From positions 4,650,001 to 4,714,000 of the forward strand of contig JAPYXD010000403.1 of NCBI GenBank assembly GCA_030998225.1: a DNA stretch of 64,000 nucleotides, read 5' to 3'. Source of the DNA: Diplolepis rosae (lineage: Eukaryota; Arthropoda; Insecta; Hymenoptera; Diplolepididae). Position numbers and translations under genes: made by a program. The notes under the pieces were generated by a model. That model ran no database searches, was not told the origin of the DNA, and saw only the letters and a program-made list of their open reading frames with translations. Positions 10,442 to 22,404 of the stretch are shown one piece after another (the stretch's first letter is position 1; each line of letters starts with the position of its first letter).

Positions 10442-11238
10442 CGCTAATGATTCGAGACTAATTTTTGCAACAATTTAGTATTCAAAGCAAGCATCGATTA
10501 TTCAGGCATAGCGCACACGTGAAAGGAAGTGACACTTCTGCAAGTAGAAGAGGCGCAAGGTAAACTAAAGACAGAACAAAAATGAACGATGATCGTGTGG
10601 TTAATTGTGAAAGAGCTTTTACCGAAGCAAAGATCCAGGTGCCTCTAGACCCTCAGCTATGCAACACATTATTTTCTACCCGAGAAACCGTGGGAACTTT
10701 CATATCCATACAACGTATCTTCTTCGATTAATCGCTTATCAACTCCAGGATCTAGCCACTCGATTGTTACTTCAAAATCGAACATAGATTCATCCACAAA
10801 ATATGCAATCCCTCGCAATATATTGACAATCCTCTCCCGGAACTCGAGCATCATTTCGCGAAGGTGACAAAAAATTGTGATTATTTTTTTCCATAGAAAA
10901 TCGATAGATCACGCCCCGAGACGATAACAAGGTTCATAGGTTAACGACGTTACAAGATGCTTACTCCGTTAAAGTTTCAGTTCTCAATGCTTTATTACCC
11001 TGGTATTGTTCTCAAGCCGGCGTTTTTTCTTTGCAAAAAATACAGCTCGCTATTATTTTCTAATCACTACCTGTGCCTATAGATCAATGATAAAACTCTA
11101 TCAGCCTAATATCACGAGAAATTCTAATAGATAAATTCCATCGGTTAACGATAATATTTATTTACGTCAATGAGCTCTTAAGGCTAATGTCGACGACTTT
11201 TATATCTTTCGGTTGCATCAGCTTTTCAAGGAAAAAAT
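10442..11238. other. Unique DNA, mildly coding-like on minus strand
   Basis: No repeat family recognised. It contains the small ORF described separately and otherwise nothing supported. Confidence 0.4.
10669..10854 (-). CDS. Small unrecognised ORF, possible first exon
   Basis: A 61-residue minus-strand ORF opening with two adjacent ATG codons. It is rich in charged residues and contains FDFEVTIEWLDPG, with an acidic tail. The composition is less AT-biased than the flanks, and GTAGAAA near the end could act as a splice donor. No family recognised, no partner exon found, and it may be chance. Listed only because it is not a repeat shadow. Confidence 0.15.
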   Translation of the reverse strand: MMLEFRERIVNILRGIAYFVDESMFDFEVTIEWLDPGVDKRLIEEDTLYGYESSHGFSGRK

Positions 11239-11480
11239 ACAGGGTTTTCCAATTAGAGGTTTCATTTTGATTTATAAGAAAAACGCGTGTTTTTTGTGAA
11301 AAAACATTTGATTTTTAATTCATATAATAGCGGAAGGTTTGCCATTAATAATGAAAAACAATATCATTTATATGGCCTTCACGGCTACGTTTTCAGGACC
11401 ATTCTCTTTTCATGAAATTTTCCATTACATTTTCGCACATTTGGGGCTCTATTTCGAAGATAACTTTAATAATAACTATT
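11239..11480 (+). mobile_element. 5' fragment of a mariner-type element
   Basis: Begins ACAGGGTTTTCCAATTAGAGG, the same terminus seen at 45054 (inverted) and 52807, where it precedes a mariner-type coding start. The fragment runs into a GTACTGG element at about 11481, so the rest is lost. Confidence 0.45.
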
Positions 11481-12145
11481 CAGGTAAAAAACTCAAGGTT
11501 TCGACACTTGTGTACCACGCCAGTACAGCAGAAGAATTTCCGGTACTGGCGCGGTACTGGCGTAAACACGGCCTACTATGGTCCATCGGACCAGGGCTGT
11601 TCTCTGCCCAGTACCGCGCTAACCCTCGGCCCGCTACCAACTGTCCAGTACAGGCATTGCTCCTTCTTTACAATTGGAGCGATACTGTTCCGTTTGTAAA
11701 TACTGGCATAAATCCGACTTTTCCACCTGGGCCTACGTGGAAATTCACAACCGGCTTAGGACTGCGCCAGTACTGTAGAAGGATTTGAAGTACTGGCGCG
11801 GTACTGGCGTAAGCATGGCCTACCATCGGCGCGGCTCCGAAAGGTAACTTGGCTGGAAGTTGTCCATCGGTCCTAGCGCGGCCACTGGACATCGGTACTA
11901 TGCCAGCACTGAAATATGTAATGGTTCAGTACTGGCATTACTCCGAAGTCTGTTGCTAGCCGACACTTGGTCTCAGGAATGAGGCTGTACTAGCCAGTAT
12001 CGCACCAACCCTCGACCCGGTACCAACTGTCCAGTACAAGCATTGCTCTTTGTTTACAACTGGCGCGATACTCTTCCGTTTCTAAATACTGGCATAAATC
12101 CGACTTTTCCACCTGGGCCCAGATAAAAATTTACTGGCATCACTA
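11481..12145. repeat. GTACTGG-family copies, reverse orientation, joined units
   Basis: Two units meet near 11725-11745 through CCACCTGGGCCTACGTGG, a decayed form of the palindromic unit junction, and a third partial unit starts after CACCTGGGCCCAG near 12112-12121. ORFs here (for example 11339-11788) are motif artefacts. Confidence 0.8.
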
Positions 12146-12659
12146 GAATCATTTGATATTGACTGATGAAAAATGTTTTCAGCAACAAGTGAGTATTGTA
12201 TAAGGTGCAAATAGGCATTAGGAAAATGTATATTGTCATAATTTATTATGGGAAATAATAACGGGCTAAATAGAGGAAGGTGAGCAGATGTGTAAGGCAC
12301 ATGCGGGCTCAAAAGAAGCTTGTCACAAGACATTTTTTCCGTTGCTTCTTATTGCATTCTTCCTTTCACTTTAACGATAGGCATACATACTCTCGAAAGT
12401 GGATTTCCTTGAAAGAGCCATGAGACCACCCTAAAATGCGTTAACTAATTTCGGATAAACTTGAACTGACCATCTGGGGGTGGTCATTCTTATCGACCGC
12501 TTTAATCCATTTTAATTGTGAGTTGATGAAACAATATAAGCATAATTCTCTTCGAAATTAGCACATACTTCGTAACTTAGTATTATGAGTATGTTGGATG
12601 AAGAATGTTCTGTTGGATCAGTACTTGTAAAATATGCCACTGCTTTTTACTGGGCATTT
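12146..12659. other. Unique DNA
   Basis: No gene or repeat recognised. Confidence 0.4.
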
Positions 12660-12983
12660 GGTACCTGGCCGAGGGTTGGCGCAGTACTGGCGCAGTACTG
12701 GCGCAGTACTGGTATAGTACAGTCCCAGTCCTGAGACCAAGTGTCGGCTAACATCCGACTTCGGAGTTATGCCATTACTGGACCAGTACAGATTTTAGTG
12801 CCGGGCATGGTACGGATGTCCAGTACTGTGCCAGTCTCGATGAACAACTTCCAGCCAAGTTTCCTTTCGGAGCCTCACCGATAGTAGGCCGTGATTATGC
12901 CAGCACTATGCCAGTACCGCGCCAGTATTGCAAATTCTGCGGTACTGGCGTGGTACCAAGCCGGTTGTAAATTTCCACCTGGG
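12660..12983. repeat. GTACTGG-family copy, left-truncated
   Basis: Begins inside the unit (GGTACCTGGCCGAGGG) and ends with the intact right terminus TTTCCACCTGGG. It contains three consecutive GGCGCAGTACT repeats near 12680-12710. Confidence 0.8.
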
Positions 12984-13040
12984 TAACAACAACGCGAGTA
13001 AAATAAATGTTTTTCGCGCGTCGCGCACGAATTTTTTTTT

Positions 13041-13110
13041 ACTAGGGGGTCAGAAAATGGATTTGTTTGCCCCGCACGGGGCAATAAAATCCACTTTATG
13101 ACCTGCTAGT
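13041..13110. mobile_element. Ultra-short palindromic MITE (about 70 bp)
   Basis: ACTAGGGGGTCA ... TGACCTGCTAGT ends with an inner hairpin pairing TGTTTGCCCC with GGGGCAATA. A close copy sits at 38036-38108 in an unrelated flank. Two copies with different flanks imply mobility. The size leaves no room for genes. Confidence 0.65.
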
Positions 13111-13639
13111 CGAAAATAACTTTTTTTGTTTATAAAATATCTTGCTCAGAATTTGGTAAATGTATCAGAAGATTAAAAAGAACGTCTCTTAACCTCGTTT
13201 TAGTAAAAATTCAGGATTTTTTTTCACTTCAAAATATAAAACTGCAGTGTTATCGATAATTACAGTTCAGTAATTACATTTCCACAAAAATGAAACATAG
13301 TCTTAAAATTTTGGGAAATGAATTGAAAATTACTGAGACAGGTCTGTAATTTTTTGTATATTCATAATGATATAAAAATTTTTTGATAAAAATAAGTAAT
13401 TTTAGTAAATTTCCAGAGTATATTACCGACAGTTTTAGGCCAATTTGGCAGAACTCAAGACACTCAGTTGGTATTATTGATAAATTTCAAATTGACATGT
13501 TTGATAACATGTCTATTATTGTATTGATCCAAATTCATATAATGTTTGTTCATTTCTTTGGTATAGGGTCAGTTTCTTCTTATTTTCTTTGATTAAAATT
13601 ATTATTACATTTAAAAATGCGCAAAAAGAAAGAAAGGCA

Positions 13640-13675
13640 AACGTTTCGGCCACATATGGGGGCCCTCTTCAGTGC
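13640..13675 (-). ncRNA. Hammerhead-like core (left arm)
   Basis: On the minus strand: CTGAAGAG, a stem of GGCC/GGCC closing the loop around CCCATATGT, then CGAAACG. It differs from the canonical CTGATGAG at one core base, so activity is doubtful. Stem III and I are not clear. Confidence 0.4.
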
Positions 13676-14413
13676 CATAAATTCAAAGATTAATTCAAAA
13701 TTTCTGTAAAAAATTACAATATAGAAGATAATTAAAAAAGAATTATCATAAAAATTATAAACTTATCTCATAGCTTGCAATTCAAAATGAAGTAGTCCAG
13801 TATGCAGCATCACGAATTGAAAAATTACTTGAAATTCACTATGAATAAAAACCGGATAAAATGAAAAAATATAAAAGATTTTGCACACGAACCAACAGAA
13901 TGATCTGAACTGTTTTAAAACCGATTTGGGACATGTGGCTTTACTGACCGAAAATTTTTTTCCTATAAGCAATCCTGAGAGGTTCTTTTCCTCCTTGAAG
14001 AAGACTATTGTCCTGTACTTAGTTAAGAAATTCGAGACGTTTATGATGATTTTCACGAGTGGACGAAGGCGTTTATTTTTCAAGAAAACGATTTTATATA
14101 TAGGCTTCACGGACAATCCATTTTACACTGAATTTGCAAGCAAGGCGTTACATAAAGATAAAATATTATAATATCCATGTATGTAATTTTACTCCATATT
14201 TAAAAAAATTGAAAGTTGTTTATTTTCACATACAGATTTATTCTGAGATGTTTTGGAAAAATGATAATAAATTTATCTTTAAAAGTTAATAAAAATGCAA
14301 TTTGAATATTCGTGATATTAATTATCACATTTGAAGTTATTATTAAATTTAACTAGTTCTGAAAATGGTCAGAACTGTTAGATATTCTAGCTTTATAGTG
14401 AGAATTTATGGGA

Positions 14414-14446
14414 CTGAAGAGGGCCCCCATATGTGGCCCAAACGTT
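14414..14446 (+). ncRNA. Hammerhead-like core (right arm)
   Basis: Inverted partner of the motif at 13640. CTGAAGAG, GGCC stem, then CAAACG in place of CGAAACG, a further core change. Probably inactive. Confidence 0.35.
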
Positions 14447-14581
14447 TGCCTTTCTTTCTTTTCGCGCATTTTTAAATGTAATAATAATTTTAATCAAAGA
14501 AAATAAGAAGAAACTGACCCTATGCCAAAGAAATGAACAAACATTATTATTGATAAAATTAAACAAAAATTTTTATTTTAA

Positions 14582-15106
14582 GGTGGCTTGATCGTTTGGT
14601 GTCGTATGAAGTGAGGGGCACCGTGGGGGCACGTGTTACATGAATGCTCATTGCTACTTATTTTTTTAATAATTATATATATTATAGTAACATCTGAGTA
14701 GAAGGGTAAGAAATCGCGGAAATGTCCCCGGAAAAAAGCGATAGTAAAAAATTATTAGTTTCACCTCGAGGCGATTTCTATATTCTGTACCTTTTTCGCA
14801 ATTTTCTCTTGATTGAAGTCGTTAACCCTTTGTTTTTATAATACTCATAGATTCCTCGAAATCGAAAGTACTAGTATATATTTAATTTATGGGGACTTGT
14901 GATTTTTTCCGGAGTTTCGCCGATTTTGACGAGGAATCCCATAAGACTACGTGTTAAACTGACATTTTTTCGGTAGCGATTTTTTCGGCAATGACATCGT
15001 CAACCACGGTATTTTTTTTTTTCCATATGAATCTAGCATATTTTATTAAGATAATCTCTAAGTTTCAGAGCAGTCTATAATTTTTTTCAAAAACGATCAA
15101 GCCACC
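14582..15106. mobile_element. TTAA-flanked MITE, AGGTGGCTTGATCG ends
   Basis: GGTGGCTTGATCGTTT and the inverted AAACGATCAAGCCACC are flanked by TTAA at 14578-14581 and 15107-15110. Inserted in the TTAAGGCC copy. No coding frame. Confidence 0.8.
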
Positions 15107-15259
15107 TTAATGCACTATTGCCTTCCCCTATTCCTTCGATATGCTATTATTTATAATTTCCAAAATTTTGAACGATTTATTTTGATTTAAAATTGTATAT
15201 ATAGAGAAAAAAATCGATAGCTGAATTGGTCACGTGATCTGCATGCCCCATTGCCTTAA

Positions 15260-16319
15260 AGGCACTTTACGAGTTGCATAGTTATGTGTGGAAGAAAATA
15301 TTTTTAGGAAATTTGATATTTAGTGAGTAATTGAATTTTTGCTCGTACTTTTAGCGACCCTTTGTTTTAACCGCCATCGGCTCCCTCGAATCCAAGTCAG
15401 AGCAAACGATGTTACTTACAAACGCGAAGATATTTTTAAACCTTCTGACGTCATATCCCTCTTCGCGACTTTGGATATTATGCTTTTCTCCCCGCTACCA
15501 TCAGAATTAGAATCACCATGTCAAGAATAAGTAGAATATTTTTGAAAAATTATTAAATCTCAACTTGATCCAGAAAAATATTTAAGAAGATTATGCTTCT
15601 TATTCTTAATTAATTAATTAGTTTGGCATCAGCCGAATAATTTTGCCAATATTGATCGAATATTGACAATTATTCTATCAATATTGATTTAATTTTTCAT
15701 AAAGTTTCGCTGCAAAAAAATGCCTTTAGTTTATTAAGTAATAGAATGTGATGTGAATTCTTGGTAAAATAACCTTTAAGTCAGTAGTGGTATAATTTTC
15801 TTTGTTTCTTGAAATTCTCTAAGAGAGAATGAGTTAAGGCTGTAGTATTTTTCTCACGTAATGATGGAGCGTTCGAAAAACATGTGTCCCAAGCATTAAT
15901 CGACATTTAACGGTCTCGATAGTAATTATTAATTCCTACTTCTTTTGCGTCGTCCCTTCGCCATTTTTGTCCGGTTCGCGTGTGTCATAGGGGCCGATGG
16001 TTTCCCATGGAAGAACGACTGGCTATTAAGGAAATGCCCCTAGATGGAGAACGCATGTTCTAGCCTCCACCACTTCCGGTAGCACTATTTCAACGAACCT
16101 CTAGGAATATCAATTAAAATACTTTTTAACAAGCATCCCTCGAAAAACAGGATACCACCTGAGTTCATGGTCCACTTTTTTATGTCAGTTTCATCAAGAA
16201 AAACCCGATTAGATCTCTAATGGCAAGTTGAGAGTACGAATTACACGAATTATTTAGTCTTTCAATATTGAACCAAGAAATTCGTTATTTAATTGTTTCA
16301 TTTCACATAAGTATAACTA
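15260..16319. other. Unique DNA
   Basis: No recognised repeat or gene. The ORF at 15339-15530 begins with TTG rather than ATG and shows no motif. Confidence 0.4.
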
Positions 16320-16896
16320 CACTGTTAGAAATGTTTGGAAATTTAGAAAATTTGTATGTTACAAAGGTAACGTTAAATTTGACGAAATTGCAAAAAAATT
16401 ACTGAATTTTGCGAAATATTTCTTAATATTATGAAACTCAAATGAATTTTCATGAAATGTATCTTAAAATTTGAAACTGTTAAAAATCTTATTAATTTTG
16501 ATAGACTTTAGTATATACGTGGTAAATTAAAATTAATACATTTGTATATTATGAAGAATTAATATACATTCATAATAAATTTGATAATTTTCCAATCAAA
16601 ATATACGAAAAATAACAAAAATTATTAAAATATATACACATGTGTGTTACAATTCAAATAAAAGTTTGTATTTTTTAAGATTAAAGTATTTAAAATTTTA
16701 AAAATTCCATATTGCATGTAATGGAAGTTTAATACAGAAATTTCAAATTGTGATGGAAATCAAGAAATTGTTTCTTAAATTTACTAAAAAGAAAATGAAT
16801 TTCCCGAAATTCCATCTTAATTTCACGAAACTGTAACTGAATAAAAGTCAATTCGCGTGTTTCGGGAACTTAAGGTAGAAATTTCAAACATCAGTG
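16320..16896. mobile_element. Family A MITE with family B insert
   Basis: CACTGTTAGAAATG ... ATCAGTG ends flanked by TA (16318-16319, 16897-16898). Relative to the simple copy at 62398 it carries an extra AT-rich segment (about 16490-16745) that is also found at 43826-44166 and 45055-46866, here called family B. This copy gives the empty-site sequences that define two mariner insertions near 45-46.7 kb. Confidence 0.7.
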
Positions 16897-18071
16897 TATT
16901 TTGTGCTCTATTCAAAAGTAAAGAATTAAAAAATTCTTTGTGTTTTAAATAATTTCTTGAAAAATGAAAATATTGCAAATTTGAATGAATATAAGGAAAA
17001 TTTTTATTGAGTAAATATTGGGCCAATTTTGCAATCGGGATGCACTATAATATTCAAAATAACTCAAGGATCATTAAGATACACATAAGTCTTTTATTGT
17101 AAACAGAGATAATTCAAATGAGACATAACGAGGAAGATTTGCTAACTTTGCAAATCGACCTCGCATTTAAGATTCATACTTTTAGAGTGAGCGTTATTTT
17201 ATCTGTCACCGGATCGGTTGTTGTGCCAAGAATAGATACTTAAGCGATTTAAAAACGAGGACAATATAAGCTAACAATAAAAGAAATAGGAGATGCAGGC
17301 TTAATTTGATAATAAAAAGTGCGTTAATTTCCATTATCAAAATGAGCATTCGATTTTTATGAAGTTGCGGGTTTTAAATACTACTATTATTAAGAGTTAA
17401 TGAAATTTTTGACAATTTCTCTATCTAGAGATATGCATATTTATTAATCACTAGTAAAAAGTAGGTTTGTGGCAAAAAGCAGAATGTGCATTTATTTATC
17501 CTTTTTTGCTTAGACAAAATAAATGAGAATTTCGTGCGTCATTGACACATATGACTAAGAAGCGATTTTTCCTGAGCCATTTGGAATCTCGGAACAAAGA
17601 CAATAATCGATGTCAGACAGAAGCTATAGTCCTTAGGTATGAAGGCCGTGGAACAATTTGCACTAATTTAGAACCTATTTACGACAATATTTGTCGACTT
17701 TTGAACCCAATAGATAAATAGTCGTTCAAGAACAAGTTTATTGCAGTACTGTAAATTATTTCAAGATATCAACTTAACTAATATGACAAATATTTAGATG
17801 TATTTGAACTTCAAGGTCGTAAACATAAAACACTTATTAACGAACATAAAAATTTATTTTTTACTGATTTTTGCTCAAATATGAGTATTTTGCATTAAAA
17901 TTATTAAAATTGATAATTTTAACATTCAATAAAGAAAAAATAGTAATTTAAATTTCGCGCTGAAATCGTGCACGGTGAAACTCAACCAGCTTTAACTTTT
18001 TGATTTTCTTGAAAAAAAAAATCGAAATATGTAAAAGCCTTAAGAAGTTATAATACTTCTGCAGAAAGTCC
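16897..18071. other. Unique AT-rich DNA
   Basis: No supported gene, RNA or repeat. Confidence 0.4.
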
Positions 18072-18814
18072 CCTGGCGAAAGTATCATATTGAAATTCAT
18101 TCCGAGTCAATCAGAACTATGCCGATTCATTCCGATATCTGTATCCGAGCCAATGCGAATCATTCCGGACCAAAATCCGAAAAACGTTTTGTATCTCGTA
18201 TGATGAAAAAGGGTCAAAAATCAATCCGACTTAATCCGATTAATTCCGAGACATCAATCCGAATGAATCCTAACCAATCCGAAACCAAGTTTTCAATCCG
18301 ACTCAATCCGAATCGATCCAATCTCGAATTGATACAAACCGAACTTTCAATCAGAACCAATCTGAATCATTCCGACCTTGGATTCATTCGGATTGATTCT
18401 GATTGAAAATTCGGTTTGGATCAATTCGAGATCCTATTGATTCGGATTGAAAACTCGGTTTCGGATTGGTACGAATTGAAAACATGGTTTCGGATTGTTT
18501 TGGATTCATTCGGATTGATGTCTCGGAATTAATCGGATTAAGTTGGATTGATTCTGATTGAAAATTCGGTTTGGATCAATTCGAAATCGGCTTGATTCGA
18601 ATTGAAAACTTGGTCACGGATTGATTCGGATTGATGTCTCGGAATTAATCGGATTAAGTCGGATTGATTTTTGACCGTTTTTCATCAAATGAAACACAAA
18701 ACGTTTTTCGGATTGGTTTAGAATGATTCGCATTGACTCAGATACAGATGTCGGAATGAAACGGAATACCTCTGATTGACTCGGAATGGATTTCAATCCG
18801 ATACTTTCGCCAGG
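18072..18814. mobile_element. ATCCGA-rich foldback element
   Basis: Ends CCTGGCGAAAGTATC and GATACTTTCGCCAGG, flanked by GTCC at 18068-18071 and 18815-18818. The left half is a degenerate array of AATCCGA words and the right half is its inverse, TCGGATT. The right arm also contains a direct duplication of about 160 bp (AAAATTCGGTTTGGATCAA near 18405 and 18563). It can fold into one long hairpin. The 95-residue ORF at 18119-18406 is low-complexity repeat translation. Confidence 0.75.
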
Positions 18815-18818
18815 GTCC

Positions 18819-19643
18819 TTTTCAAACGTAGAGAAACCCTCGCAGAGTCCAAGTTCTCAATAAATAAGTACAAACGATGTACAAGTAAAGAAAAAAGATG
18901 TCTGATCAGCTTGTTGCATCGATCGTCTCCGTTCTTTAGTTGCAAATAATTAGCTAGCGGTAATTAGCAATTAATCGGCGCCAGCGGTACCTGAACATGA
19001 AAACGACTCGGCGCGCGTGTCACAATGACGCAAGCCTTAAGGCCGTTTACACGAGTCACAAGGAACAACCTACCCGGTTGCCCTGCAGCGAAGGCAGACA
19101 GGTGTGCATATATAATTTCAAACGAAATGTCTCTTCAATTTAAATAATAAAAAAAAAAATAAAAAAAGAAAACCGAAAAGGATAAAAAAAAGTTGATTAA
19201 ATCAAGATATTACCTCATTAATATTTCTCGAATGGCATATTTAAATTATTTAAATGATAAATTTAGGCTCATAGTGCATTTTTTAATAGGATTTTCATGC
19301 TATATATGAGTCAAAATGTTTTTAATTGGATTCTACCTTATCAGTTAATTGAATTACACTAAAAAAGATAGATATCACCGGGAAATCTTGGAAGCTTGAT
19401 TATCGAATGTCGATCCATGATATTAGTGATAAACATCTAGATAGTAACACTGTAATTTAAATGTTACCTTGCAATATTCTACGAATTAAAACTTGATATA
19501 TTGGGTATCAAAAATTAATATCTAGATTCTGTATTGTACGCCCTAATATTTTAACATCTCTGATCACCATCTCACAATTAAGCTTTTAAGATATTATCTT
19601 ATCTCTACTTTTCATTTGACAGAAGCTTGCAACAAATTTTCCC
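18819..19643. other. Unique DNA
   Basis: A GC-richer patch at 18950-19100; otherwise AT-rich with no feature recognised. Confidence 0.4.
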
Positions 19644-19647
19644 TTAA

Positions 19648-20053
19648 GGTAGTTCGTTCACGAAAATTAGACCTCAGGCAAAAATAGATAATTTTGCTTT
19701 CAAGAATAGCAATATTATTATTGAAGGGCTAATTTGAAAGAGAAAAGATTATTTTTCATGAAAAAAATTTGAAACACAAACAAATAATTTTATTAATAAA
19801 TTTTATTTTTGCCCAATCTTATTTTCTTATCGCTTCGAGACAAATTTTTAAAAATGATGCGATTATAATAAATGACGGTACATTTTTTTAAAAAAAAGAT
19901 TCTCTTAATAAAATTATTTTTTTGGGTTTCAACTTTTTTTCATGAAAAATAATCTTTTCTCTTTCAAATTAGCCCCTCAATAATAATATTGCTATTCTTG
20001 AAAGCAAAATTATCTATTTTTTCCTGAGGTCTAATTATCGTGAACGAACTACC
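19648..20053. mobile_element. TTAA-flanked foldback MITE, GGTAGTTCGTTCACG ends
   Basis: GGTAGTTCGTTCACG and CGTGAACGAACTACC, flanked by TTAA (19644-19647, 20054-20057), with arms of about 160 bp. A longer homologue is at 33164-34288. Non-coding. Confidence 0.85.
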
Positions 20054-20232
20054 TTAAACGAAAATTAAAATTGATAAGGATTGTAAATTTCCTTGCTAGT
20101 TATTCTCATCTAAATCTTTATGTTAAAAATAAATGCGATATTGAAGTTTTCGTTACAAAATACAGTTAGTTACTTTTCTTAATCGTTTTTTTCTCCTCAA
20201 CTTTTTACAATCTTATCATAAATGAGAAAGTA

Positions 20233-20610
20233 CCCAGGTGGAAAAGTCGGACTCACGCCAGTATTTACAAACGGCATAGTACCGCGCCAGTTGTAAACAA
20301 GGAGCAATGCTTGTACTGGACAGTTGGTACCGGGACGAGGGTTGGCGCGATACTGGCATAATAAGCCCCAGTTCTGAGAACAAGTATCGGCGAACAACCG
20401 ACTTTGGAGTAATGCCAGTACTGAACCAGTACAGATTTCAGTGCTGGCATGGTACCGATGTCCAGTACTGTTCCAGTACCGATAGACAACTTCCAGCCTT
20501 GTTACTTTTTAGAGCCGTGCCGGTGCGGTGGTAGGCCGTGCTTATGCCAGTACCGTAAATCCTTCTGCAGTACTGGCGCAGTACCAAGCCGGTTGTAACT
20601 TTCCACCAGA
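20233..20610. repeat. GTACTGG-family single unit
   Basis: Left terminus CCCAGGTGGAAAAGTCGG, right end TTTCCACCAGA. GTA flanks both sides (20230-20232, 20611-20613), a possible 3-bp target duplication, not seen at other copies. Confidence 0.8.
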
Positions 20611-20817
20611 GTATTAGTTCTATGAGAAAAATGACTTTCGGAATTTTCATCAAATCTTTATGTTTTGGGTAACTGAAGTTTTATGCAGTTACATGTAACT
20701 GGAAATTTTGTTAGTTTCAAAATTTCAAGATGAATTTTATAAAAATTTAATTTAATTTAATAAAATTACAGGAAGTGGACTAATAACTGGATCCCTTGAA
20801 ATGTTTTGCAATAGCTA

Positions 20818-21035
20818 CACGGAGAAAAATGGATATTCAACAATGTGACAAGCATTTCATACATTCAGTTACAATATTTAGATATTGAGTTCTACTATAT
20901 AAAATATTAAAATAGGTTTATATAAATATCTAAGATACTACAGCTGAATATTTAGATGATACAATCGAATAATATATAAGATGCGTCTTACATAGTTAAA
21001 TTAGATATTGATTCTGAATATCTATTTTTCTCCAT
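20818..21035. mobile_element. CACGGAGAAAAATGGATATTC MITE
   Basis: Inverted ends ACGGAGAAAAATGGATATTC and GAATATCTATTTTTCTCC after TA. About 218 bp, non-coding, with the same outer bases as family C. Confidence 0.7.
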
Positions 21036-21532
21036 TTACTTATGGCTCGAGACAGAAAATAATTTTTGTAATCTAATAAATAACTAATATAGCCATATAA
21101 TTTTATTTCTAGAATAGAAAATCAGGGTAAATATACAAAGCATGAGAAATTCTGTGAGAAAGAAGATAATTATTTTTTGCGTCTCACCACGTGTAGCCTA
21201 TATTTTCGTCCTGCCGAGTTTTCCGTCGCTTGTTGATTCGCGGAAAACATTTCATAATTATAATTGCTCGTTCGACCGAGTATAACTAGGTGCCAAAGTA
21301 TAAATCTTAAGGATAAAGCGACGCGTGTGGTACACGCCTAATGGGACGTTCATACGAGCCTCCTGCTGAGAATGTAAACGTTATATTACCCCATTAACTT
21401 CTCTTGAAAATATTTCATAATTAAGACAATTAAGACCATGGACCAACCAAACGACCTGACTAAATTTACAAGCAATTATATTCGTGTAAGATTATTTTTT
21501 TGTAGACAAAATATCTTATATGCGGTTGAAAA

Positions 21533-22254
21533 CCAGGTGGAAATTTAGAACCGGCTTGGTACCGCGCCGGTACAGCAGAAGGAATTGCGGTACTGGCGTG
21601 GTACTGACATAATGCTGGCATAAGCGTGACCTACCACCGGCGCGGCTCAAAAAGGTAACTTGTCTGGACGTTATCCATCGGTACTGGCGCGGTACTGGAC
21701 ATTGGAACCATGCCAGCACTGAAATCTGTACTGGTTTAGTACTGGCAATACTCCGAAGTCGTTTGTTAGCCGACACTTGGTCTCAGGAATGAGGCTGTAC
21801 TAGCCAGTACCGCACCAACCCTCGGCCCGGTACCAACTGTCCAGTACAGGCATTGCTTCTTGTTTACAATTGGTGCGGTACTGTGCCGTTTGTAAATACT
21901 GGCATAAATCCGACTTTTCCACCTGGGCCCAGGGGGAAATTTACAAGCATCTTGGTACTGTGCCAGTACTGTAGAAGGATTTTCAGTACTCGCGCGGTAC
22001 TGGGGTAGTGCAGGCATAAGCACGGCCTACCACCGGCGCAACTCCGAAAGGTAACTTGGCTGAAACTTGTCCATTGGTACTGGCGCGGTACTGGACATCG
22101 GTACCATCCCAGCACTGAAATCTGTACTGCCCAGTACCGCACCAACCCTCGGCCCGGTACCAACTGTCCAGTACAGGCAATGCTCCTTGTTTACAACTGG
22201 TGCGGTACTGTTCCGTTTCTAAATACTGGCATGAATCCGACTTTTACACCTGGG
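21533..22254. repeat. GTACTGG-family copies, two joined reverse units
   Basis: Starts CCAGGTGGAAATTTAG, ends TACACCTGGG. Units meet at about 21917-21935 through CACCTGGGCCCAGGGGG. ORFs on the minus strand are motif artefacts. Confidence 0.85.
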
Positions 22255-22404
22255 TAAGGGTCTGTTACATTCAAGTAGATAAATTCCATTCCCATTAGTA
22301 TTAAAAATTTTACTTTTCAGTTAATAGGTTTGAAACTATAATGTATGATAAATTATGTATTAAATGTAATTATATCATAAAAATAATAATTTTTTTTTTT
22401 TCAA

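Larger units (their letters stand above)
13541..14543. mobile_element. Element with about 135-bp inverted ends carrying hammerhead-like cores
   Basis: Left arm about 13541-13675 and right arm about 14407-14543 are inverted copies, including the shared segment AAATGCGCAAAAAGAAAG and a hammerhead-like core. A related fragment is at 62262-62397. The enclosed 730 bp contain overlapping small ORFs on both strands (13763-14116, 13881-14171) without recognisable motifs. Confidence 0.65.
13111..15255. mobile_element. TTAAGGCC-family copy, left end lost, two nested elements
   Basis: The interior matches 37930-38200 and 44320-44460 (AACTTTTTTTGTTTATAAAAT-like segment and following text). The right end reads GGTCACGTGATCTGCATGCC then TTAA at 15256-15259. 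It is expanded by elements at 13541-14543 and 14582-15106. Confidence 0.6.

Noticed and set aside
18119..18406. Asparagine/serine-rich 95-residue ORF resembling a low-complexity protein
   Set aside because: It is the reading of the ATCCGA repeat within a foldback.
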